From NCBI RefSeq assembly GCF_029338275.1, contig NZ_CP119790.1, positions 1 through 64,000 on the forward strand: 64,000 nucleotides of DNA, read 5' to 3'. Each line of letters begins with the position of its first letter. The stretch's first letter is position 1. The translations under genes and the position numbers were made by a program. Below, in pieces: positions 57,832 through 64,000 of this stretch. The DNA comes from Haloarcula ordinaria. Lineage in GTDB: Archaea; Halobacteriota; Halobacteria; Halobacteriales; Haloarculaceae. The notes below the pieces were generated by a model. That model was given only the letters and a program-made list of their open reading frames with translations, had not been told where the DNA came from and did no database searches.

Positions 57832-57862
57832 TACTGTATTAGGATGTCGAATTTATACAGTA
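57832..57862. promoter_or_regulatory. Dyad TACTGTAT-N15-ATACAGTA upstream of P-II gene
   Basis: An 8-bp perfect inverted repeat (57832-57839 and 57855-57862) in an AT-rich gap lies 75 bases after the asparaginase-like gene and 170 bases before the P-II gene. It resembles an operator for a dimeric regulator. Its half-site is similar to the arms of the dispersed element. Confidence 0.45.
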
Positions 57863-58030
57863 ATATAGTAAGAAATTGTTAAATAAGAGTGGGAAAGATA
57901 TCACAGTCAGAGTTATGTACACTATTGAGGTGGATAATGGCCATCGTTAAACTCCATATCGGCCCGAGAACTGCACGGATTGGAGATGGGCGTCTGCGAC
58001 CGTGCGACGCTGTGACGGCGGTGGACGTAA

Positions 58031-58378
58031 GTGTCTGAAATCGAATTGGTAGTCGCGTTCGTCCGGCCGGACAAACTGGGCGACGTGAAGACGGCGTTGG
58101 CGGCGGCTGGCGCTCCCTCGCTGACGGTTACAAATGTCTCCGGTCGTGGGTCGCAGGCCGAACAGGTCAACCAATATCGCGGCGAGAAGTACACTGTTGA
58201 CCTCCACCAGAAAGTCAAAATCGAATGTGTCGTCGCCGAGATTCCTGCCGAAAATGTCGTCGAAGCTATTTCGGAGAGCGCACATACCGGCGTCCCTGGC
58301 GATGGTAAAGTATTCGTCCTACCAGTCAATGACGCAAAGCAGATCCGCACAGGCACTAAGGGCCCAGAAGCGGTTTGA
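58031..58378 (+). CDS. P-II family nitrogen regulatory protein
   Basis: The protein has 115 residues. GTG 58031 is fixed by an in-frame TAA directly before it. P-II proteins are trimeric sensors of ATP/ADP and 2-oxoglutarate that bind transporters and glutamine synthetase. Marks are [20 protein letters not shown], the T-loop [20 protein letters not shown], the B-loop [15 protein letters not shown] and the C-loop [11 protein letters not shown]. No ammonium transporter (AmtB) gene is adjacent, unlike the common glnK-amtB pair. Its place beside amide hydrolases and an importer suggests control of this cluster by nitrogen status. Confidence 0.9.
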   Translation: MSEIELVVAFVRPDKLGDVKTALAAAGAPSLTVTNVSGRGSQAEQVNQYRGEKYTVDLHQKVKIECVVAEIPAENVVEAISESAHTGVPGDGKVFVLPVNDAKQIRTGTKGPEAV

Positions 58379-58506
58379 GGCCGCCTGTTTTACTCAATAC
58401 TGAGACACCCTATAGACCGGTCAGGCGGGATATGGTGGAACGCTAGGAGTTCGTTCGTGAGAGTGCATACAGAGAGCACGTATCAGTAACAGCATCCCCG
58501 CCTCGA

Positions 58507-58926
58507 TTACTCTGAACGAGTCCAGTAAACGAGGGCCCAGACAGAAGCAGTCGCAACCACGACGTGCATCAACATGAGGACGACGACGCCGGGGACAGTG
58601 GCCGCAGGGTCACCAAAGAGCAAGCCGACATCGGGCAGAAACGAGAGGACGAGCACGACAGCGGCGACGCGGACGAAGTAGTAGTCCGCCCGGTCAACGT
58701 AGCGGCGGAAGCCTTGATAGACGACGACGGCACCGACGGCACCAACGGCTGAGAAAATGGCGACCGGAGGCACACTCAACGGCCGGAAGCCCGGCGCCAC
58801 GCCCAGACTTGTCGCGCCGAGGACGATGCCCACGTTAACGAGGACACCGAGAACAATCGCGACACCGGCACGAACCGGCATAGAGGGCGCGTTGCTGTGC
58901 TGCGAGCTGTTTGATGCAGTTCCCAT
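58507..58926 (-). CDS. Four-helix membrane protein, DUF6069-like
   Basis: The protein has 139 residues from the start at 58924-58926 (MGTASNSSQHSNAPSMPVRA). Four helices are seen: GVAIVLGVLVNVGIVLGATS, PVAIFSAVGAVGAVVVYQGF, VRVAAVVLVLSFLPDVGLLF and VVVLMLMHVVVATASVWALV. The loop GFRPLSVPPVAIFSAVGAVG matches the DUF6069 pattern. The function is unknown. It converges with the P-II gene. Confidence 0.72.
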   Translation of the reverse strand: MGTASNSSQHSNAPSMPVRAGVAIVLGVLVNVGIVLGATSLGVAPGFRPLSVPPVAIFSAVGAVGAVVVYQGFRRYVDRADYYFVRVAAVVLVLSFLPDVGLLFGDPAATVPGVVVLMLMHVVVATASVWALVYWTRSE

Positions 58927-59143
58927 AACCACGAATTGGCGACAATACTAGATAAAGCCGTGACACTACGGGTCGCCGACCGTCGCTCAACGCCCAGACC
59001 GGCTATGAGCAGACCGGACGGAGAATTGGGGAGCAAATCCCACCGGTCGAGCGGGACGGGGCGGGAAGGGTATGTACTACGTACGAACTTTTCCCCCACA
59101 ATCTTGCACGCGAGAAACCGTCTAACGGGTGTCCGTGTCAACT

Positions 59144-59269
59144 ATGACCGCGGATGACGACAACTTCGAACCACTCGATACCGAAACAGCGGTAGAACTA
59201 TTTGTCGACCACAAGTCGATGAACTGCTCAGAAGCGGTCCATCGTACGCTTCATACCATGAGGACATAA
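59144..59269 (+). pseudogene. Tyrosine-integrase N-terminal stub
   Basis: ATG 59144 encodes MTADDDNFEPLDTETAVELF and VDHKSMNCSEAVHRTLHTMR before a stop at 59267-59269. The text matches the first 40 residues of haloarchaeal site-specific integrases (the acidic LEPLxPETAVExYLDHR start of the core-binding domain). The catalytic Arg-His-Tyr domain is absent here and downstream. It points to a past integration event, close to several repeat copies. Confidence 0.45.
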
Positions 59270-59711
59270 TCGTTGAGATACCGACGAGTTGTGTCACCAG
59301 AATAAACGCCGTCGTCGCGAATGCTGCGACAGTTGCCATCGCATAGCCTGCGCCGACATCCCGCCGATGAGAGTACGGAAGCCGGTCCGGGCCGTACTGT
59401 TTACAGACGGCGATGATTCGTCCGAATAACTCCATACTCGATGGAAACGTCGTTCCCTGTATGAAATAATGTACCGTGTGCCCGGCACTATACGCAGAAC
59501 CGAAGTGCTGAATACACGCTCTGTATTGACCGATATAGGGTTCTGACTTTGAGCGGAAGGACACTGGCCGATACGTGCCCTGTATCTCGCACGGCCGATT
59601 CAATGTTTCCAGAAGCTGTCAGAATCAGCGTGCAAGACTCGGAGGGTTTACTGACCCGCTGATACCTCAGAATCGATGTGAAACCAACGATGGCTTACTG
59701 CTGACTACACT

Positions 59712-59778
59712 CTCTATATCTTGCACGGAGGTACTGACTGGACACTGGTAGATTGTTGAGGCCGTGCTGCATACAGAG
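59712..59778. repeat. Dispersed inverted-repeat element, copy 4
   Basis: Left arm CTCTATAT (59712-59719) and right arm ATACAGAG (59771-59778) pair with one mismatch over a 67-base span. The right side continues CGCAAATCGGTCGCGG, the longest match to the consensus right flank. Confidence 0.55.
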
Positions 59779-60020
59779 CGCAAATCGGTCGCGGTTGTTT
59801 GGATGTTGGTGCGGAAAAACGCGTCTGGTCAGTTCGAATTCACCGAGCCAGGGCGGTCGATTAGGCCACGTTCGAACTCTCTGAGAAGAGACGCACACCC
59901 GTCGGGCATGGGTCCCTCCGTTTGAACGCAACCAAACATAGACGGAAACCGGTCGAGCAGCCTACCGGTGGAGCGCTCGTCCTTTCGACGTACTCCTCGG
60001 ACCATAAGAGCCAGGACTGG

Positions 60021-60026
60021 TTTTAT
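60021..60026 (+). promoter_or_regulatory. TATA-like box for the UspA gene
   Basis: TTTTAT lies 27-32 bases before ATG 60053, consistent with a leaderless transcript. Confidence 0.45.
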
Positions 60027-60052
60027 CTCCATCGTCGTCGAAATACCCTCGA

Positions 60053-60502
60053 ATGTACGACCGAATTTTGTTATCGACCGACGGCACGGTCGCCTCTGAG
60101 GAGGCCGAATCGCATGCAATCGAATTAGCAGCAGCTCACGACGCCGTATTGCACGTGCTCTACGTCGTCGACGAGGATGTGGTGACGTCCTATAGTGGTG
60201 ATGAGTACGTCGACGAATCTGAGGGTCCGGAGCACGGCTTGGAAGAGCTGGGCAGAGACACAATCGACGATATCCTCACCAAAGCAGACGAGCGCGGCAT
60301 CGAGGTCGTCAAGGCCCTACAGCAAGGCCGCCCCGCGGAGCGGATCGTGACGTACGCTGACGAGAGCGACATCGACCTGTTGGTGCTCGGGACGAAGCGC
60401 CGACCCGCGGAGTACCGAGCGCTTCTCGGGAGCGTCACCGATCGGGTCCTCCGGTTGACGACGCGGCCAGCGACGGTGATAAAGACAGAAGTCAGCGAGT
60501 AG
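60053..60502 (+). CDS. Universal stress protein (UspA family)
   Basis: The protein has 149 residues and a small alpha/beta fold that forms dimers and often binds ATP. The start MYDRILLSTDGTVASEEAES is standard. The nucleotide-binding pattern G-x2-R-x9-G-S is present as GTKRRPAEYRALLGS. A loop of about 15 residues (YSGDEYVDESEGPEHGLEEL) is acidic, as in other haloarchaeal Usp proteins. A leaderless promoter is visible. Haloarchaea carry many paralogues, so no specific role can be given. Confidence 0.92.
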   Translation: MYDRILLSTDGTVASEEAESHAIELAAAHDAVLHVLYVVDEDVVTSYSGDEYVDESEGPEHGLEELGRDTIDDILTKADERGIEVVKALQQGRPAERIVTYADESDIDLLVLGTKRRPAEYRALLGSVTDRVLRLTTRPATVIKTEVSE

Positions 60503-60572
60503 CCCCGCAGCCAACGTTCTCGATTCACCGCCAACGGACTGGAATTCGCAGGTCCAGTGTGCTGACTGTATT

Positions 60573-60639
60573 CTCTGTATCGGTCACGCTGCTTTTGACT
60601 GAGGTTTGAGAGCTTGTTCAGACGGGAGGAAAACGAAAG
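60573..60639. repeat. Dispersed inverted-repeat element, copy 5 (right arm decayed)
   Basis: The left arm CTCTGTAT (60573-60580) with the CGGTCA tract is perfect. At the 67-base distance the right arm has decayed to AACGAAAG, but the AGCGCG tract of the consensus is kept at 60638-60643. It lies between the UspA and DUF3267 genes. Confidence 0.4.
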
Positions 60640-60694
60640 CGCGTATGGAGTATGGTGGGAACGCTTTTCTGCAAGAGGTATGTCAACCTAGTGA

Positions 60695-61591
60695 ATGAAT
60701 AACGTGCCTCCTGAGCGAGTGCTCGCTGATCTCGAACTTACTCGCGGGCTTACGATTCAGATGCTAGCAATCGGCACTCTGGGGATGCTCGTCGGATGGA
60801 CGCTCTTCAGCGGCCTCTATCAGGTTACAACCGGGAACATCGTAACGTTTCAATTTGCGCCGGCATCGGTCGGGTGGCTTGCAACCCCACTGAATATTCT
60901 CGTCCTCGTGTTTCTCGGAACGGTGATTCTCGTTCCCCACGAGTTGCTCCACGGACTCGCAATCCGATATTACGGTGGCGAACCTCGATACGGTGTCGGT
61001 GTCGCTCACTTCGTCCTCCCGTATGCGTACGCGACGACCGACCACGAGTTCACACGCAACCAATTCATCGTGGTCCTCTTGACGCCCCTCGTCGTGATGA
61101 CGCTCGTCGGCGTTCCCCTGATGCTTCTACTTGAGTGGGGGTGGCTGGCCATTCCATTGACGTTGAACGCCGCCGGGGCAGTCGCGGACGTCTGGATGAC
61201 GCTCATGGTGGTAAGCTACCCGGCACACATTCGCATCGTCGATCACGAAAACGGCGTTAGAATCCTCGGACGGGATAGTGATCGACCGCGGTCACTGTCG
61301 ATAACATCGCTCGTCTGGGACGCACTCGCCGGAGCAGCAGTGGCGTTGTTCGGTGTGGGGATTCTGCTTGCACTTGCTGGTCCGATACTCCTCTCGGCGC
61401 TCGGTGTCGAGTCAATAACGGTCGGGAAACCCGGAACCCTCACGTATCTCTTCGCGTTCGTCAACACCCCAAATGAGATCTCGATTAGCCTCGGTCCGGG
61501 TGTCCTGAGTGTGGGCGGCCTGCTTGGATTACTGTATGCGTTCATGCGGAGCTATCGCCGAGGCAAACGAGCACCCACAGAGGCCACATAG
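60695..61591 (+). CDS. DUF3267-type putative membrane zinc metalloprotease
   Basis: The protein has 298 residues. The motif VPHELLHGLAIRYYGGEP contains His82-Glu83-x2-His86 (HExxH) at a membrane edge. The later NAAGAVADVWMTLMV motif supplies a conserved Asn and Asp, as in DUF3267 proteins. About six helices surround them. The family is thought to be a membrane zincin with unknown substrate. The frame is intact. The C-terminus is basic and polar (RSYRRGKRAPTEAT). Confidence 0.85.
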   Translation: MNNVPPERVLADLELTRGLTIQMLAIGTLGMLVGWTLFSGLYQVTTGNIVTFQFAPASVGWLATPLNILVLVFLGTVILVPHELLHGLAIRYYGGEPRYGVGVAHFVLPYAYATTDHEFTRNQFIVVLLTPLVVMTLVGVPLMLLLEWGWLAIPLTLNAAGAVADVWMTLMVVSYPAHIRIVDHENGVRILGRDSDRPRSLSITSLVWDALAGAAVALFGVGILLALAGPILLSALGVESITVGKPGTLTYLFAFVNTPNEISISLGPGVLSVGGLLGLLYAFMRSYRRGKRAPTEAT

Positions 61592-61729
61592 AACACTCTC
61601 CTTTGACGTGATAGCTCCGCTGAGCGAAGATCAGTTGGCTACTGCAGACACAGTGTGCATCTGTCTCAGTCGTCTCTCGATGTCCGGCGAGGCCAGTACT
61701 GAATAGCGGTACTCGCGTATCACCCATTC

Positions 61730-62176
61730 ATGGAAGAGACTCCACTGTTCCGTGAAGTCCAGCGATTTCGCCAGCCGTGGCTCTGGACACTCCTCGGGGG
61801 CGTTGCGCTCCTCATGATCGTGTTGGGGCCCGTTTCGTGGGGCGGACTCGTTGTCGTCGGGGCGGTCGCCGGGTTCGTCTTCAGTCTTCGTCTCACGACG
61901 GAAGTGAGAGGTGACGGCATCTACCTCAAAATGTGGCCGATCCATCGTTCGTTCCGTCGAATACCGTGGTCAGAGATCGAACGCTACGAAGCCAAAGGGT
62001 ACAGCCCACTCCGTGAGTTCGGCGGCTGGGGAATTCGCTGGGCACCTGGGAAACTTGCCTACAACGTACGTGGTAGTCGAGGGGTCTGGATTGAACGGAT
62101 GAACGAGCGTGACGTGCTTGTTGGGTCACAACACTCGGAGGAGTTCGTCGAGGCCATCGACGAGGCGATACGGTAA
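61730..62176 (+). CDS. Membrane protein with PH-like domain (DUF6141-like)
   Basis: The protein has 148 residues. The head EETPLFREVQRFRQPWLWTL leads to two helices (LWTLLGGVALLMIVLGPVSW and GGLVVVGAVAGFVFSLRLTT) and a soluble domain: GDGIYLKMWPIHRSFRRIPW, IERYEAKGYSPLREFGGWGI and YNVRGSRGVWIERMNERDVL. The second part looks like a PH-type beta barrel and resembles DUF6141. The function is unknown. It is 138 bases downstream of the DUF3267 gene on the same strand. Confidence 0.75.
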   Translation: MEETPLFREVQRFRQPWLWTLLGGVALLMIVLGPVSWGGLVVVGAVAGFVFSLRLTTEVRGDGIYLKMWPIHRSFRRIPWSEIERYEAKGYSPLREFGGWGIRWAPGKLAYNVRGSRGVWIERMNERDVLVGSQHSEEFVEAIDEAIR

Positions 62177-62375
62177 CACCGTCTCTGCTTAGAAGTTTGG
62201 ACCGATACCTAATCCGGTAATTGACCTGAATGTTTGAGACTGTCCGGCCCTGTTGACATCCTTCGAACCAGAGGCAACTATAGGGCTGCATACAGACAGT
62301 GCCCTCAGTAGTTTGTCCTGTTTCAATCTAAGCGGAGCGAACCGGCCGATTGTGTGGAAACGTCCGTCCACAGTT

Positions 62376-62618
62376 TCACAGCAGCTCGCTTCCGTTCACC
62401 CATCGCCACAATTCAGCACCACTCCAGCAAGCGTACAGCACTGAGAGGGGAACGAGGACATAGAACGGGTCTATCTGTGTTATAAGGAGGTCAAGAGAGA
62501 CTGTCCCCGGTGGCGTATATAGAACCGTTGTAACGAGGACGGCGACGCCGACGAGGACATTGGACAGATGGAACAGCCACGCATCGATACGAATGAGTAT
62601 GTCCCCGGCGGCATCCAT
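62376..62618 (-). CDS. Small two-helix membrane protein
   Basis: The protein has 80 residues from the start at 62616-62618 (MDAAGDILIRIDAWLFHLSN). Helix 1 is LSNVLVGVAVLVTTVLY and helix 2 is YVLVPLSVLYACWSGAEL. A longer in-frame start adds 33 unnatural residues and was rejected. The family is unknown. It converges with the PH-like membrane protein gene. Confidence 0.5.
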   Translation of the reverse strand: MDAAGDILIRIDAWLFHLSNVLVGVAVLVTTVLYTPPGTVSLDLLITQIDPFYVLVPLSVLYACWSGAELWRWVNGSELL

Positions 62619-62986
62619 ATGCACACCACGAGTGTTTGGGGTGAAAAAACGTCGGTCGGTTCGGAAGTGCCGGGCATAGAAACTAGCTCTACAGTTCATT
62701 TGTATGGCAGATGGCAACCGAACAGTGACCGCGACGCGGTCTGTATGAAGCAGGAAGCTCTGTTGACATCCTCAGAATTTGAGACATAGGGGGTGCGAGA
62801 TACAGAGAGTATGTGCAGTACAAGGATTCCACCAGGTCCACGGCAGACGCCGACACATCCCATCGTCGCGTTAGGATTCAAAGACAGGTCCTCCACCGAT
62901 TCACAGCTAGAGTGGACGACGGAACACGTCGCAACCGTCGCTGTTATTCTTTGTATTGGACATAACTGAGATAGTGTCCACGTGGA
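62619..62986. other. Gap with repeat copies, no gene
   Basis: About 370 bases. It contains the full repeat copy 6 at 62740-62806 and a left-arm-like TTCTTTGTATTGGACATAA near 62947. No supported frame was found. Confidence 0.5.
62740..62806. repeat. Dispersed inverted-repeat element, copy 6
   Basis: Left arm TCTGTAT (62740-62746) pairs perfectly with right arm ATACAGA (62800-62806) over 67 bases. Inside, CTCA-GAATT-TGAG forms a second small stem. The inner TGTTGACATCC tract is repeated at 62251-62261, ahead of a right-half-like GGGCTGCATACAGACAG, which is a further partial copy. Confidence 0.6.
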
Positions 62987-63715
62987 TTATCGAGGTACAG
63001 ACGCCGCCTCACGCCGACTCGCGCGTAACAGGAGGATGCCGAGGCCGACGAACCAGACGATCTGGGTGAGGCCAAAGATGCCACCGCCGATCTCGCCGAG
63101 CGCCGGGATGGCAGAGAGGATGCCTGCCGTGCCGACCACGAGGCCGACGTAGTTCAGCGCTCGGTGCAGTGCCCGCGTCCGTAGTGCGACCACGCTCACG
63201 AGGAGGGTCCAGATACCGCCGACGATCTCGTTGCCGCCGCCAAGCCCGTCGATGACTGGGCTGACCGCCAGCCAGACCGTTGTCGCCTGCGCCGGGTCAG
63301 TGGCGAAGAGGTCGACGACCACGCCCATCGCGATGGTGGCTATCATACCGCTGGCGATGACGAGCCCGGCCCAGATCAGTCCGAACGCGGTCGTCGCCCC
63401 CATCAGCATCGGTGCGTCTGTCTTGAGGCGCGCGTGGAGTGACAGGACGAGCGCTACCAAAACGACGCCGAAGACCACATAGATGAGTAGGTACATCGCG
63501 TACAGACTCGTCTGGTTCGCCACGAACAGTTCGATCTGCTGGAGTGGCCCGGTGACGTTCGCAAAGTCAAGGACCACGAGGAAGTACACGATGCCGGCCA
63601 CGTAGATCGCCGCTTCGGTGAGCGCTGCCAGCCCGCCGATCCGCAGGTAGTTCCACCGACTCACACCGGTCGGCCGCTCAATACTCTCGACTGCTTGGTT
63701 AGTAGACGATACCAC
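62987..63715 (-). CDS. Six-helix membrane protein, DUF4386-like
   Basis: The protein has 242 residues. The N-terminal ESIERPTGVSRWNYLRIGGL precedes about six helices. Conserved-looking loops are TGPLQQIELFVANQTSLYAM, TTVWLAVSPVIDGLGGGNEI and LGEIGGGIFGLTQIVWFVGL. This order matches DUF4386-type proteins (stress-linked integral membrane proteins of unknown function). The frame is intact. The gene reads toward the repeat-bearing gap. Confidence 0.8.
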   Translation of the reverse strand: MVSSTNQAVESIERPTGVSRWNYLRIGGLAALTEAAIYVAGIVYFLVVLDFANVTGPLQQIELFVANQTSLYAMYLLIYVVFGVVLVALVLSLHARLKTDAPMLMGATTAFGLIWAGLVIASGMIATIAMGVVVDLFATDPAQATTVWLAVSPVIDGLGGGNEIVGGIWTLLVSVVALRTRALHRALNYVGLVVGTAGILSAIPALGEIGGGIFGLTQIVWFVGLGILLLRASRREAASVPR

Positions 63716-64000
63716 TTTATATCACTTAATCTACAATAGCCATCTGAGGAGATAAGGGTGTCGCAGGTGCCGCACTCGTTAATCAGACTGTCCTCGTCCC
63801 TATCCAGACGATTCAGACGAGCTCGCGGTCTTGCCCCACAGTCGAGAAACAAGATCGTCCACAGCACACCGAGTGTGTCTGGACTGCGGACTACTTGATC
63901 GGATTCCGACCGAGCACTGTCGAGATCCTGGCGAGCACGCTCAAGAGAGAGCGTTGCAGCCACCATGGGACCGCCGCGAGACGCACGTCCGCCCGGTAGT
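63716..64000. other. Window end, no gene assigned
   Basis: A minus-strand frame from 63966 runs through this region and into the DUF4386-like gene in a different phase. Its first residues (MVAATLSLERARQDLDSARS) look natural and a CxxC pair occurs later (ECGTCDTLI), but the rest is not convincing. It may be the start of a small zinc-ribbon protein with a frame break. Confidence 0.35.

Larger units (their letters stand above)
59270..60052. other. Gap with repeat copy and no firm gene
   Basis: About 780 bases between the integrase stub and the UspA gene. On the minus strand 59290-59432 has a hydrophobic stretch (AGYAMATVAAFATTAFILVT) that might be a small membrane protein fragment, but it lacks support. 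A compact palindrome GAATACACGCTCTGTATTGA lies near 59510, and repeat copy 4 lies at 59712-59778. Confidence 0.45.

Noticed and set aside
59290..59603. Minus-strand membrane protein opposite the integrase stub
   Set aside because: Only one hydrophobic stretch is natural, and the flanks are Ser/Cys/Arg-rich shadow text. Kept only as a note in the gap entry.
1..64000. CRISPR array, tRNA or rRNA genes
   Set aside because: No regularly spaced direct repeats, cloverleaf-like T-loop sequences in context, or rRNA-like conserved blocks were seen. The dispersed element is not regularly spaced and lacks spacers.

Overview
The window reads as haloarchaeal (class Halobacteria) chromosome or megaplasmid DNA. 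Predicted proteins are rich in Asp and Glu, codons favour G or C in third position, several genes have TATA-like boxes about 27-30 bases before a start codon (leaderless promoters), and several families are typical of haloarchaea (HalOD1, a DUF7344-like winged helix, DUF6498-like, Tat lipoproteins with glycine/aspartate-rich linkers). I could not see rRNA, tRNA, CRISPR or an intact transposase.

1-10 kb: membrane and housekeeping-type genes, mostly broken. There are three CPBP-family intramembrane proteases, a serine hydrolase with a membrane C-terminus, a DUF998 protein, an alpha/beta hydrolase and a DUF6498 remnant. A two-gene pair of bacterial-PH-domain membrane proteins, a small membrane protein and a lipoprotein are intact. 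10-25 kb: a catabolic region with an acyl-CoA ligase, an enoyl-CoA hydratase, a gluconate-dehydrogenase-like flavoprotein that fuses two subunits, an IclR regulator, a GH88/GH105 hydrolase, an aldehyde dehydrogenase, a CaiB-type CoA transferase, an acetamidase/formamidase, a cyclase and a DASS-type anion transporter. Many of these carry one-base frame breaks. 25-28 kb: three tandem CPBP proteases.

28-34.5 kb: small genes (RidA, a multi-pass membrane protein, a winged helix, HalOD1, an orphan Tat peptide, GNAT, DUF6713, CBS, and an overlapping pair of small acidic proteins). 34.7-40.3 kb: a very GC-rich block with an SDR, a cupin and a zinc alcohol dehydrogenase read away from an IclR regulator, then an ABC exporter. 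41-45 kb: a broken membrane gene, a histidine-kinase remnant and a large PEGA/PKD surface protein.

44.9-58.4 kb: the most coherent unit. An alpha/beta hydrolase, a MATE exporter and an isochorismatase-fold amidohydrolase precede a tightly overlapping five-gene peptide-type ABC importer with a 13-codon leader ORF. A second MATE, an asparaginase-like enzyme with altered substrate residues and a P-II nitrogen sensor follow. I infer import and hydrolysis of an amide or carbamoyl compound for nitrogen. 58.5-64 kb: small membrane proteins, an integrase stub, UspA and a DUF3267 metalloprotease-like protein.

Two window-wide signals stand out. First, reading-frame breaks are concentrated in 1-26 kb and almost absent from 42-64 kb. 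Second, an interspersed 62-67 base inverted-repeat element lies in the gaps between 28 and 63 kb. Its outer arms are CTCTGTAT/ATACAGAG-like, with paired changes between copies.
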